From the NCBI RefSeq assembly GCF_001640805.2, contig NC_066848.1, positions 24,136,512-24,200,511 on the forward strand: a DNA stretch of 64,000 nt, given 5' to 3'. This document shows, in pieces, positions 22,810 through 34,620 of this stretch. The translations under genes and the position numbers were made by a program. Below the pieces are notes generated by a model. It ran no database searches. It was given only the letters and a program-made list of their open reading frames with translations, and was not told the DNA's origin. How positions within the stretch are numbered: position 1 is the first letter of the stretch; each line of letters opens with the position of its first letter. This DNA comes from Lates calcarifer. Its lineage: Eukaryota; Chordata; Actinopteri; Centropomidae.

Positions 22810-23282
22810 TTATAAAGATATATAAACACTCATGTACAAACACAGAGACATAGATATGACCACACATGCAAAACACACTAACACACGGACACACACACAC
22901 ACACACACCTGAACCATATTTTGATTACAGCAAATGGAGATGCACACACACACACATACACACACACACACACACACATACAGCTGTGGCTCTCACTTTA
23001 TATGCAGATGCACAGACACACTCAGACTCTGTTTCACTGAAAGTATACACAAACACACTCATATAGTAAAGGAATGACTCACTCATATCCAAACATCACT
23101 AAATGCATAATTTCCACAAAAATATGTCCCTACTCAAACACACATGCACAAACTAACACAAATCTCATGCTGCTCAGCCAGTATGTTCCAGAAATCACCA
23201 CACAGACCCTGTGACTGCCCACACACACCCACACCATACACACAAACACACAAACAAAGAAACACACACACACACACACACA
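22769..23282. repeat. CA-rich cluster
   Basis: (AC)n at 22769-22807, 22885-22909, 22943-22979 and 23260-23282, with CA-rich filler between. The long threonine-histidine frames here are repeat artefacts. Confidence 0.95.
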
Positions 23283-23754
23283 TGCACAAACTGCAATTCT
23301 CACCTCAGGGCAGAGATGTGCTCAGATGTTTCCGGGGCAGTGGGCAGTCACGAGTGTGTGTGTGTGCCTGACAGCTGTTTGTGTGCATGTCCATGTGTCT
23401 GTGTGTGTGTTGGCGCCATGCCCTAATTTGACAGAGCTGGAGCAGTGGTTGATCCCCAGTGCAGTTGATTTGGCTTGATGTTGACCCTACAGGCCTTGTC
23501 AGCTCCAACATGCTCCCTGTCTCCTCATGTAGCCCAGCACAACACTGAGTGGACACATACACACAAGCAAAAAAGTGCACACATTAACGCACGTATTTGT
23601 TTATTGCGTATTACCAGAGTTTTGAGTGTTACCAAATGTAAGTCACACCTTTTTATGAGAGGTTTTGTTTTTGGTTTTTTGTTTTGGCTTTTTGCATTAG
23701 TTTTTGATCAAAATTTACATATATTATATTTGTACAATATACACTGATATGCTG
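23283..23754. other. no gene seen
   Basis: Some GC-richer sequence and short GT runs (23355-23366, 23399-23410). Frames on both strands are low-complexity. Confidence 0.5.
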
Positions 23755-24015
23755 CTACTGCTCTTATTATTATTATTGTTATATCTGATTGTCAATCCAA
23801 CCATTTGAGGCTGCCCACCGAATGGCCGGTTCTGTTTACAGTTTTTGCCTCTTGAAAGGCAAGGAAGTTTTTCCTTGCCACTTTTGCCAAGTGCTTGCTC
23901 ATGATTGGAAATGCTGGATCTCTGTAACAGTATAAAGAGTGCAGTCCAGACCTGCTTTAAGCCCTTAGATAACTTCTGTTGTGATTTGGCACTATATAAG
24001 TAAAACTGATTTGAC
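23755..24015 (+). mobile_element. LINE 3' UTR/tail fragment
   Basis: Shares the 3' UTR layout of 10283-10760: GAAGTTTTTCCTTGCCACTT near 23867, AAGTGCTTGCTCATG, CAGTCCAGACCTGCT near 23942, and the terminal TGTGATTTGGCACTATATAAG near 23980 followed by AAACTGATTTGAC. No coding part remains, so it is a short 5'-truncated insertion. Confidence 0.75.
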
Positions 24016-25710
24016 CAGACATTGATATTTTAGACTTTACTTAGATGTAGTTATGTTATTATTTAGTTATTTATTTTACCATTTGTACTATTTAGTTGTC
24101 TACAACTTCCTTTAGTGTTTAGCAATCTGATGAATCATTGTACTGGAGTTTGTATGATACTGGTACTACATAGATTTGTGTTATGTCCACACTTATATTT
24201 ATTCTCTACACTAATGGTTCCCAAACTGTATGGTTTGTGACCAGTCTTGGGCAGTAATGCATCACAATAATGTTATTACTTTGGGTGTAGGGGATTACAA
24301 TTTTGTTAATTTTGTTACAATCACTAATCTCAGTAACACTCCCTTACCTTGACGTTTGCATTTACTAATTTGGCAGATGTTTTTAATCAAAGCGTCTTAC
24401 ACATGAGGGACAACACTAAAGCTTCACTGCAAAAGGAGACCTTGAAGTAAGTAATAAAAACTAATTGGCTGGCTGATATGTCAAATGTTTATATGCATAC
24501 AATCAGGAGTTAGAATGTGTAATTGCATCTATGAGGCCGGCACTTCAGAGGAGCTGTGTCACCGAGGCTGAGGTAGCTGCTGGATGGTCAATAAATTCCT
24601 CCAATTCCTGCTTATTAAACTGCAATGTTTTGTTTCTGCACGTTAAATACAGAACAAGCAACTTGTGTTTGACTTCCTTTGGCAGTTTCCAAATGGTAAT
24701 GACAATTTAAAATCCTCTTTTTAAAATATAGCTTATTATTTACCTGCAACAATTTGTAATTACTACAAGCAGCTCAGTTGGGTACATTGTTAAAATTGTG
24801 CAAAAATGAAACAGTACCATTTCTATGATGGTTATTTTTTCCTGTGGATTGTGCAGACCAATAGATCTAAAACAATCTAGAAGACTGACATTTTAATTTA
24901 AGTGGCAGGCCAGGGAGTCTTTAGGGGCGGAGAAGGTTAATACGAGGGGGTTTATTTTTGCGTTGCAACATACATGTAAGGGTTCATGTTTGAACATGTT
25001 ATGACATGTTAGTACGAAAACGTACAGGTGCATTGAGATCAAAATCCCTGCATATGATTTTTAGCTATGTACTTTTTCCACAAACTTTTTGAAGCCCCCT
25101 TGTATTATTATTGGTCCTGTTTTGTATGTCTATTGCCTTTAAGACTGGAGGTTTATTTTTTGAGAAAGTCATAGGTTTCACATTTACACAAAAATTTCTA
25201 GTAAGCAGATTGCTTGCTAGCTTGACTAGCCCACAGTGAGTAACACATGGCTGTGTCATGTGAACAACAGAACAACATGCTTTAACCATTTTGCTAATAT
25301 TACCATTTTGTCAATAAATGTTATAATGAGCTACCAGAGAAGTGTCTAGTGTGCAAAACTTACTACTTTAATAATAATAATTTAAGATAATTTAAAATAT
25401 TCATTATTCATTTAAAGAACTATATTAAAATGTATTTTAAAATCACATTTGACATGAGATATGATTGCACAAAGGGATGACTTTTTAAATTTTCAATTTA
25501 TACATTGCCTATTGGTTATGCGTAATGGAGTGACAGAATATATGGTTGGTGTGCATTTGAAGGTTGACATGTTTGTGTAGGCCTCTTCATCGATAAACAG
25601 AGGGCCAGGACTAATTTTCCGACCCAGTGAGGATTTTAAATAGGAATGAAAACCCTCTTCACTCTGTGTGCCTGACACTGCCACACTACTGTTTCTACAC
25701 TCTCTTTAGA
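24016..25710. other. no gene seen; short repeat scrap at 24357-24412
   Basis: AT-rich unique DNA. The stretch 24357-24412 (ATTTGGCAGATG then AAGCGTCTTACA) resembles part of a common teleost interspersed repeat, weakly. Nothing else recognised. Confidence 0.45.
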
Positions 25711-25722
25711 TATGTGTGTGTG

Positions 25723-25758
<36 letters not shown>

Positions 25759-25769
25759 GGGGGGGGGGG
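25711..25769. repeat. (GT)n array ending in G14
   Basis: An imperfect then perfect GT array (25711-25755) runs directly into 14 consecutive G residues (25756-25769). The G run has potential for quadruplex structure. Confidence 0.95.
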
Positions 25770-26010
25770 TTGTCTTTCTCCTTCTCTCCATGATTTCTTC
25801 ACTTCCATCTATCTATCATTCACTCATTGCCCGTTTTTTTTTGTGTGCAACATTTTTTTGGACCTTTAGAGTAGTGTGTGTGGGTGTGTATATGTAAATG
25901 CAGATGGTTATGTGTCCATCAGGCTGTCCCTGCTGCAACGGATCCTCTGAGGTAAAGGCCAGATTATAATCCCTAGGTCCATCTAATCTCCTCATATTCA
26001 CATCTCAGAT

Positions 26011-26045
<35 letters not shown>

Positions 26046-26910
26046 GACATAGTGGTTTTTGATTGTGTTTATGTGTGTGTGGGATGGTGTGTGAAAGAGT
26101 TTTTAGACTCATTCTGCCCTTCCTGACTGAAGAAGATTAATTGTTAAAAAATTAAGCCTGTCTAGGGCCGGTGACCCATGGGTCAACTATTCCCTCGCTG
26201 TGCTGAAACTCACGCACACACACACACACACAGACACACACAGATTCTGGTGCCATCTGCCCTGGGGCGGCTGGCCAGTGATGTCAGCGTGGTAAGAAGG
26301 GTGGGATCACAAATGAGAACAGCATGTACTATGTGTTTTAACATCAAAGGTGACTGGGTGCACTCACACACACGCACGCACACACAAGATGTCCATACAT
26401 GAAACAGGGAACAGTGACTGTGGTCACTCTGTGCTTTCTGCTCAGGGTAAAACCCGACATAGGCAACCAAAGAGGGCAGTGAAACGGGGGAAGTTTCTCC
26501 GCCAGGCCGCATGAACGCAGACATAAACACACTGACTAATGAAACTCAGGCCTGGAAAGTGTGTGTGTGTGTGAGTGTGAGTGTGAGAGAGAGCGCGAGT
26601 GTCTGTGTGTTCTCTAAGTAGCTCCATCTGGGTAGAGGTGGCACCAGAGATGTTTACTGGAGGCTTTAGCCCATCAACTTATTGTCAACAGTTCAAGGGA
26701 CTGTCAGCGCCCACGCTGTGTATATGTGTGTTTGAGATGGAGAGCGAGAGCGAAAGAGAGTGTGTCTGGAGGGGGTTAGTGGTTAGGGGCAGAGAGCGAG
26801 CGGAGGAAAAAAAAGAACAAAAAACAAAGGGGATATCTAAAATCAACCGTCAGATTGAAGAAAATGAGATTCTAGTTGCTGCAACATTCATAAGTCAGTA
26901 ATAACAGGTC

Positions 26911-26912
<2 letters not shown>
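25770..26912. other. no gene seen; CA arrays
   Basis: Contains (AC)14 at 26013-26040 and CA runs at 26214-26240 and 26366-26385, with a GT run at 26561-26583. The 106-codon minus-strand frame covering 26210-26530 runs through two CA tracts and is judged spurious. The unique parts show no coding signal. Confidence 0.5.
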
Positions 26913-26950
<38 letters not shown>

Positions 26951-26997
26951 CATATATATATATATATAATATATATATATATATACACACACACACT
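26913..26997. repeat. long (AT)n tract
   Basis: An imperfect AT array of about 75 bp leading into a short AC run. It is self-complementary and likely to form cruciforms or slip. Confidence 0.95.
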
Positions 26998-29900
26998 ACA
27001 CCTGATGATTTTATTGACTAGTTCATCATCTCATTTATCCATTTATTAATCCATTTGGAGAGATCCTGTGATCTAGCCACAGTTCACTTATGTTCAGGTG
27101 CTGTTGAGAATTATGATAGTTTCAGTCACACTTGACAGTGATTTATTGAAGATACACTCAGAGGGCAAAGAGGAGCAACAATGGCAATGAAAGACTTCTC
27201 AGTCTGGTTTTAAGTTACTCTTTAACTTCTACTATATCCCTCTGTACAATCAAATTGGTGCTGTAAATGCTAAAATGCCACTGGATGTGTATTCAGGGGG
27301 CCAGGTTAAGTTCAGTTGAACTAAACCTGAATATCAAAATATACGGAAAAGCAGGGCAGTGTTTGTTTCTGGATTTGCACAGCTGCCAAAGAAAGAGCCA
27401 TAACACTCTTCATTGAAAATACTAGCCTCAAACTACACAGTGATTGATATGAAAGCAGGGTTTACCCCAAATTTATAAATTCTTATATTAGCAAGGGGAA
27501 TTGCTTTATTGATGTCACTGAAAGCTGCTCCACTGCTGTGTTGCATCTGTGTCATATTACAGCCAGTAATGTGTCACTTCATCATGGTTGCTGGTGGACC
27601 TTTCCCATTACACAAAAGTTTATATCAGCCTTTTTCTAGTTTATTGATTCTAAAACAGTCCTTTTTTTTGTCTTTTACCCAAACTCTCAGACAGAACAAG
27701 AATCAAACTTATTGAAACCACCCCTGCGATGCACTTGATTATTTTACTATAACCAAGATGCAGAGTATTTTTCAGTGTCTGGCATTTCTCTTCTCCTTGG
27801 CTAACTTCTGACAAATGTTCTACTGTCTGTGGCGGACCTGGCAGTGGGGAATAGTGGTGTATCTGGATGGACCGAATCCAAGACAAGCAGAGTCTAATTT
27901 ACAGTGGTGCCCTGGCAGACTAATACCAAACACACATGGTGAAGCCAGCCGCCACCAGCGCACAACACATGACACCGTGTCTTCACAGCCTGGTGGCCCA
28001 CCCAGCTCGGAACACAAAAACACTGTCTTCTCAGCTGATTCTCCTCTTTTTGTTCTTTATTGCTTTTGTTTACTTTGCCATGTGTTCCCTTATTATTGGC
28101 TTTTTACTAAGAATTTATGTGACTGAAGAGTGAAAAACTGGTGTAGCTGTAAAAATGCACTAAGCTGTAAAACCCAATCATCAGTAAAGCTAGAGAACAA
28201 TTAGATTAAGAAAAATGCCACTTTATACTTAATCTCCTACAGCATTAAAATGAACTGCTGGCATCGTTTAGTGGCATTTTGCAGTTATTTTCAGGATTCA
28301 ACTCATACCTCAGCTTCACTAGACACTTACACTTTCTTTGACACTCAAACTTCATTCATTGCTTACACACTTAAACTGCATCTTCTATTCCTTCCAGCAG
28401 TTTCATTTTAACTGCCGTTTTGAACTTATGTTTCAGCTGACACTTTCAGTATTTCAACAATTTTGAGTGCTTCAACTGCAAATTTTTTGGCAGTGTATAA
28501 ATTGCCCAGAGACATGGCTTATGAGTTTAAAAACAGAGGTGAATAGAAACCATTCACTCTTGATTATGACTATACAACACTTGATCTTTTTTATATAATC
28601 TTTTTATGTTTGATAAAATTAGATTCTCACTCATGATGAATATTGATATTTTAGCTGATATTTATAGTACCTTTTGTATATGTCTAAGCTTTGGAAAATA
28701 CAAGATTTAAAACAGGATTGATTTTTGATATATTTATCTTTAACTTTTTCTGTTCTTTATGAAACTCTAGTATCAATATCAGTATATAGAATTATGTGAT
28801 GGTTGTTCATACACATAATAAAGGTTGTTTACACCAACATTTGTGTTTATATGAAATACACCAACTGTAACAGTACAGTTTTTCCTCTTCATTCAAGTCA
28901 CTTTTTTCACAGGTTCACAAGCTCTAGTTCTAGTTCTAGTTCTACTCACCAGCAGGAGTTCATGAGTCCAAAATGTTGGTTCTGATCTAAAACACACCTG
29001 TCTGGTTTTCATGTAACAACAAGCAAGATAAATGTTAAAAATTTACCAGTCTGAGTCTAAAAATTATTGTAGCTTTATTACTCCTGTTTTAATTTCTATT
29101 ACATATTATAATAGAAAAAACTAACTTTATTAATCATACAAATAATATTTTACCAGATTGCAAGATTATTTAACACAGTGTTTTACATTTTACAATTATT
29201 ACTTTAAAAGTACATATATAATGAATCAGTTAACATCTCCTCCTATAAGGCAGCAAGAGCAGACATGGGTGGAAAAGAGGGAGCAGTTGTTTTTCATTTA
29301 TATAATCAGCTGCTTTTCTCTGAAAACAAGTGATAAATATGGTAATAGATATCACTGTCATCATTTGCTGCATAAATGACATGAGGAGAGACCTAAAAAG
29401 AAAAAGGAAGTGACAAAACAAGAGCTTTAATAGCTGTGAAAACAAGGTAGCATATCCATTAAATACACAAAAAATATACCAGTGCAGTGACTTTTAGTCA
29501 TAGTTTGTACATGTGTTTTGTTGTTGAGATTTGATTTTACTTAGTATTGCGTGGCTTTTTGAGCCTTCTCTCGCTCTCTCTCCGAGTGAGAGCCATTCAG
29601 CTCCACTGTGTAGATCTGCAGGGGCCGCAGCTGTAGTGCCCTTCATACACACACATGCACACATGCACACACTCTCCCCTGTGTCCCCCTGCCCTGGGTA
29701 TTAACTTCCCTCTCTGTAGCAGCTGGAGTCACATTGTGGTGAAACTTCCCTGTACCTGAAGGCATCACACATACACAACATATCCCACACAGCTCCATGC
29801 GTTGTGTGTATTTGTCTTGAATTTGATCAAATTCCTACAGTTTGATATGTCGTAAAACTAAATATGCAGTTCCAGGAAACATATGAGACAGCTTACTTGA

Positions 29901-30189
29901 AAACACTGCAGTATAGATAAGGCTTTTCTGTACTAGTGTCAAAAAACAAAAGTAGACTCTATGCTGTTAACACAGAGGTTGTTCATGTCCATTACAGCCT
30001 GAGGCCAATCACAAGGGATCTGCTGGTTTCTTCACATTCTGTTTCTGCTTGCTGTATTTGTATAAATCTGTCAGTGTATCCACATTTTTCCTGCAATTGA
30101 AGCAGTTCAAGTCCAGTAAATAACCTTAAATGGTACAAAGGTCAGCAGTAAGCTGCCCAATGTTAAAAAAAAGCAAAAAAACAACAAAA
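26998..30189. other. no gene seen
   Basis: Mostly AT-rich unique DNA. A slightly GC-richer patch lies at 27825-28020, with a 103-codon frame at 27815-28126 that lacks any recognisable domain. (TAGTTC)n occurs at 28923-28943. A GC-richer patch at 29575-29760 contains CA runs. Nothing supports a gene. Confidence 0.5.
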
Positions 30190-31075
30190 GTTTAGGTCAC
30201 CAAAAATGTTTTTTAGGTTTATGCAAACAATTCCTACAGGTGTCTCAAATTTGGTTGATTATTTACAAATGCTCAGTCTGTATAAAGTCAATGTTGGAAC
30301 AAACCATGTTACTACACCCTCTGGTGCATTATTAGGACAATACTGTACTACAGAAAGTGGTGCTGTGTATTGCTATCAGAATGGTGAGAAAAGGAAAGTA
30401 AGAAAGGAAGAGACAGAGTGATTGGTCAGGGGATCATTCTACAGCAAGATAATGACCCAGAAAATTAGAAGAAAAGAACTAGACAGTGGCTACAAATGAT
30501 GGAAGACCAGCATAGTCTCCAGACTTAAACCCTGCAGAGCTGGTTTCAGATGAACTGGATGAAGTGGACAGAAGGAGAAAGCTACATGTTCTGGTAACTT
30601 CTGCAGGTGTTGGGACAAACTTTCCAAACATTGCTTGACTTCCACAGTGGAAAGAGTGCTATGAATGTGTATGGCTGTTGAATGAGTTGGAAATGTAAAA
30701 TCTCAAAAAAATTGTGAATCGGCTGTGAATTGTCCGACCATGGTGGTAACCAGTTATTTTATAACTGCGCGGACTCCATTACAAAGCTAATGTTAGTACA
30801 CTGCTGTAGTGTTTCAGAAGAGAGACCTTTATTGTGGAAAGGCACTCTGGAGCAAGCATGAAAAATTGAGCCGAGTCCTTTACATAGAAATCAATCTACA
30901 GGGTGTCAATAGGCAACAGAGAAAGTTGGGAAATGTACCTTTTTTTTATCCTTTCAGAAATTGCCAACAGAAAAGCAATTATGACATGTAAATTGCTTCA
31001 AATTCTTCCATTCAGTACCTTTAAATGGAGTTAAATAGGTGTTCTAAAACTTTTGAACTGGTATATATGTGTGTA
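30190..31075 (+). mobile_element. internally deleted Tc1-like transposon, dead
   Basis: The 5' leader (about 30190-30370) leads to a frameshifted start of the transposase (ATGGTGAGAAAAGG near 30383). After about 30 codons the sequence jumps to the catalytic C-terminal part: LQQDNDP (30449-30470) holds the second catalytic Asp, and NPAELVSDELD (about 30528-30560) holds the Glu of the DDE triad. The region with the first Asp is deleted. The 3' leader ends with AACTTTTGAACTGGTA at about 31048-31063, the usual terminus. The internal gap and frameshifts make it inactive. The family differs from the neighbour at 31540. Confidence 0.8.
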
Positions 31076-31340
31076 ATTGTGTGTGGTATACCTTATAGGG
31101 ATTTGTCTTCCTTACATGGACAAAAAGCAAGTTCTCGTAATGTAAATCATTAACTTTAATGGTGAACACATGTTTTGAGGTTAGGGTAAGGTTAGCTAGG
31201 TAAGGTAAAGGAAAGAATTAGACAAGCAGTAGATATTAGTTATGGTTATTAAGATTAAAGTCTCCAGGAAAATAATGTAAGTCAATGTAATATTCCCCAA
31301 GATTGTCCATGCATGTGTGCGCGTGAATACGTGTGTACAA
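31076..31340. repeat. GT-associated dispersed repeat
   Basis: Carries GAGGTTAGGGTAAGGTTAG (31178-31196), GTCTCCAGGAAAATAATG (31260-31277) and TAAGTCAATGTAATATTC, the layout of a common teleost repeat that flanks GT tracts, here with only short GT runs left at both ends. Related to 14462-14552. Confidence 0.55.
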
Positions 31341-31539
31341 AAACACAGATCGATTGATAGTAATACATTGTCTATAGCAAGAAATTAAATTAGATTAAGC
31401 CTGACTTTTTTGAGTTTTATGTACACATCATAACCCTCATAATCAACATTAAAATATCATTTAAAAATTATGGACAGTATATTAAAATTAATTTATGAAA
31501 TTCATGGTTTATTTAAGTGATCAGCCCCTTTAAGTATGC
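31341..31539. other. no gene seen
   Basis: AT-rich spacer between the GT-associated repeat and the next Tc1-like element. Confidence 0.5.
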
Positions 31540-32627
31540 CATTATATATACTTGCTCAGGTGCAACCAATCAATTTCCAGATTAAACCCCAGGCTAACTG
31601 TCCAACCTGACATCAATTAGTTTTGATTACTTTAGAATAAAACCAGCTGTTACTTTAAGATTCCACTACTAGCCATGCAATATACTGCCAAGAATTCACC
31701 ATGGTTGGGGAAGTATTTTAAATTGACCTCTAGGATAAAGTTGTAGAAAGGCACAGAGTAGGAGAGGGATACAAAAAGATTTCGAATGCTTTAGCTATCC
31801 CCCTGTGTACCGCTCAGAGCATCATTAAGAAGTGTAAAGCGTATAGCACCACCAACACCTCTCCTAGATCAGGCTGTCCATCCAAACTGGATGTCCAAGC
31901 CAAAAGGACATTGATGAGAGAAGCTACCAAGAGCCTAGGGGCAACTATGAAGGAGTTACAAGTCTTTACGGCTGGGACAGGGACTGGGACTGACAACAAT
32001 CTCACAAGCTTTACACAAAGCCTGTATGACAGGGTGACAGAAAGAGGCCTCTCCTGAAAAAAAGTGCCATACACATTCTCATTCACTCCATGCAAAAACA
32101 CACCTGAAACTGGCTGAACTTCAACCGCTAGGTTTGTTGACAACCAAACACAGCACACCACTAGAAAAATGGTGATTTGACATTATGCTGTGGGGGTGTT
32201 ACCAGGCAACTGGTCAAGAGAGAAGAGAGAATGGATGCTGCTACATACAAAAATCTTGAGGAAAACATGTCCCTCTGATGGACTGCTGAAGATGGGTGGC
32301 TTCCAACCTCACTGCCACTCACCATGGAATTTGACTGAACTTGAACATCTTCAGTAGAGACATATCCAAACAGATTGATGGCTGTAATTAAAGCAAAAGG
32401 TGGCATGACAAAATATTAAATAAGGGACTGATGACTTTTCTATGCCTGATATTCTGTTTTTCCATTTCTTAATATTTTTTTAGAACTGTCTTGCTTTATG
32501 GACAAACAATGTAAATGTAAATGTAAATAAAGCTTGATAAAGCTTTTTAAAAATGGATTTTAATTTCATCCTGTACAACAAATAAAGTAACTATTTCAAA
32601 GGTGTATGATTTTCTATGGGCACTGTA
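31540..32627 (+). mobile_element. Tc1-like transposon relic, catalytic core deleted
   Basis: The leader begins around TTGCTCAGGTGCAACCAATC (31552-31571). The transposase N-terminal region follows (31734-32057), then scraps of the middle (AACACAGCACACCA at 32148 and ATTATGCTGTGGGGGTGT at 32182) and of the C-terminus (TTTGACTGAACTTGAACATC at 32330 and GATGGCTGTAATTAAAGC at 32376). The 3' terminus TTTCAAAGGTGTATG ... CACTGTA ends at about 32627. Segments that should hold each member of the DDE triad are missing, so no active transposase is possible. The matching left inverted repeat is not clear. Confidence 0.8.
31734..32057 (+). pseudogene. Tc1-like transposase N-terminal (DNA-binding) remnant, open frame without ATG start
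   Basis: An uninterrupted frame of 107 codons ends at TGA 32055-32057. Readable segments include GEGYKKISNALAIPLCTAQS and IIKKCKAYSTTNTSPRSGCP, then SKLDVQAKRTLMREATKS. These correspond to the paired helix-turn-helix domains that bind the transposon ends. The frame is open upstream to a stop at 31731 and has no suitable ATG near the expected start. It is the longest intact transposase segment in the window. It is probably a neutral relic; there is no evidence of expression. Confidence 0.7.
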
Positions 32628-34306
32628 TGTCAGTGACAGGGGCTATTCTGCATTATGAGTACTTGACAATAACCAAAAACTTTTAATGAAGTGATACTTT
32701 GAATGCTTGACTCATTTTGGTATTTTTTGTTGACAGTCTGAAAGTCCACTTAATAGCTCTTCTTGAGCTTTTGATAACATTACACAGTCAGCCGATGGGG
32801 TTTGTTCAGTCAACAGAATTGTAGATGTTCACATTTCCATTTTTGGAGCATTTTAAGGAGTTCTCGTCCATGCTGGTTTAAAAGTTGAGATTAAAAGTTC
32901 ATTCTTGACCTTGGACACAGTTCCATGGTTTTACACTGTGGAACTGATACTTTACTCAAGTAAAGAATCAAAGTAGTTTTCTCATGGTTGTGTATTGACA
33001 TATTTGCACAGTCCATCCATGCAGAAAGGTCTGCCAAAGCTAATATGAGGCTTCTGTAGTCTGAATTTGCCGAAGGGGTAAGGGGTATCTTTGTTTTGGC
33101 AGCTGTGCAGGTTTACTGCTGGTGTTGTGGTTCAACAAGAAAACTACATGGAACTGCCTGACCATATCCCTCTGCTGTGGCTCAGCAAGGAAACAATGTC
33201 TGTCGAAAAACAAAGAGGAAATTTTGTACCACACTAACTCTCAATAGACAAAACTTCACATAAAGACAATGCACACAGCCAACAAAAGAATCTTTGAAAA
33301 AAACATTCCTAAATAATGAACTGGGTTTTGCTTTGTAAGGAAAGGGGGTGTGCTCAGGATGATTTCAATTTGGTTGCATTTTTTAGTTTGCCAAGTCATT
33401 TTATTCTATCTCATTTTAATTTTATTTTCTTCTAATTCAGTTATAATAATTGATACAATAAATTTGACATTTGCATTCACTTGATCATGTTTTCTTAAGC
33501 ACACACTAAGGTAGACATTGTTTATTAGGGGTAAATGGTTTTGTAATTTTTTGGGGGGGTGTATTGTGCATGTTATTGTTGAGTTACCTTATTTTTTATT
33601 TCTTTACAGCATTGTAAATATTTATACTTTAAATCTGTAAATAAGTCTGTTGTAAATGTGCATAATGTACCTTTTGATAACCTTTTGAACTGATTAAAAA
33701 AAAAAAAAAAAGTGAATATATAGATGTCTAATTCATAGTGCTGGCTTTGACCAAACTGACCATTTCACTTTTGTTGAGGAGCAGCCACAAGGGACAATTA
33801 CAATGTAACAAACCTGAGTGAAGTGTCATAAAGTCTGTGAACTGGCATAGTGATGTATGTTACAAAGCAATATCTAACTAACATAGCCTGTTAGTGCCTG
33901 TGCTAATGAATACTGTAGCTCTTATTTCTCTGATGATATGTCACATACCATATCAAAAAACTTCATATGGACATATGAGCATTTTTGCTCAGAATGAGGA
34001 CTGTTCCTCTACACTACACTTTATGGCCAGTGCAGCGACCAGTAACTTACAGATTGTAATGTGAGTTTTGTTTTAGAATAGACTTGAAATAGCCCAAACC
34101 TGTCCTGTTATAGTTCCATTATAAACTGATAGTGTGTGTCTGTTTTAATATTTTTGCTGCATGCATTTGTATGTGTGTTACACAGTACATCTGCACACTG
34201 TACGTACACACAAAGTTCACAGCAGCAGTGACCATACAAACCCACAGCTGTATGTGTTGCGCACACCACTTTTAGCCACTAAAATAAAGACGTCTGGATT
34301 TTATCC
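32628..34306. other. no gene seen; A16 run
   Basis: AT-rich unique DNA. An A16 run at 33696-33711 follows 100 bp of AT-rich sequence resembling a 3' UTR, so a retroposed transcript end is possible but unsupported. No coding frame is recognisable upstream. Confidence 0.5.
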
Positions 34307-34376
34307 CCTCCTCTCGCTCTCTTTTCTCTCTCTCTCTCTCCCTCTCTCACTGTGCTCTCCTCTCTCTCCTTCTCGG
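34307..34376. repeat. CT-rich polypyrimidine tract
   Basis: About 70 bp of nearly pure pyrimidine with CTCT repeats, directly before a GC-richer unique block. Confidence 0.9.
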
Positions 34377-34620
34377 ATATTGATCGGGCCGAGCACTTTG
34401 AGTACAAAGAGTTAAGGCCTGAAAGGCGAAACAGCCGCGATTTCAGAGAAGTCATGAAAGTTTAAAATGCCTTCTCTTTCAGCCGGGTCCAGGGAGACGT
34501 GTTCGCTGTGCGAGTGACCCCCGGGCGCATTTGGAGATCCAATGGTTGAACCTTGCTCATCCCACGTTGAACCAGTCAATACCTATTATTAGCTACTGCC
34601 TGCCCTCTGCTACAGGGCCT
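34377..34620. promoter_or_regulatory. candidate regulatory block, GC-richer unique DNA
   Basis: About 240 bp of complex, CpG-containing sequence between a pyrimidine tract and GT-rich DNA. It includes CTTTGAGTACAAAG (34396-34409), a TCF/SOX-type pair in inverted arrangement. No open coding frame and no repeat signature. A conserved non-coding element is plausible but untested. Confidence 0.3.

Noticed and set aside
33600..33712. Processed pseudogene suggested by AT-rich 3' UTR-like sequence and A16
   Set aside because: No recognisable coding sequence upstream and no matching flanking duplication visible.
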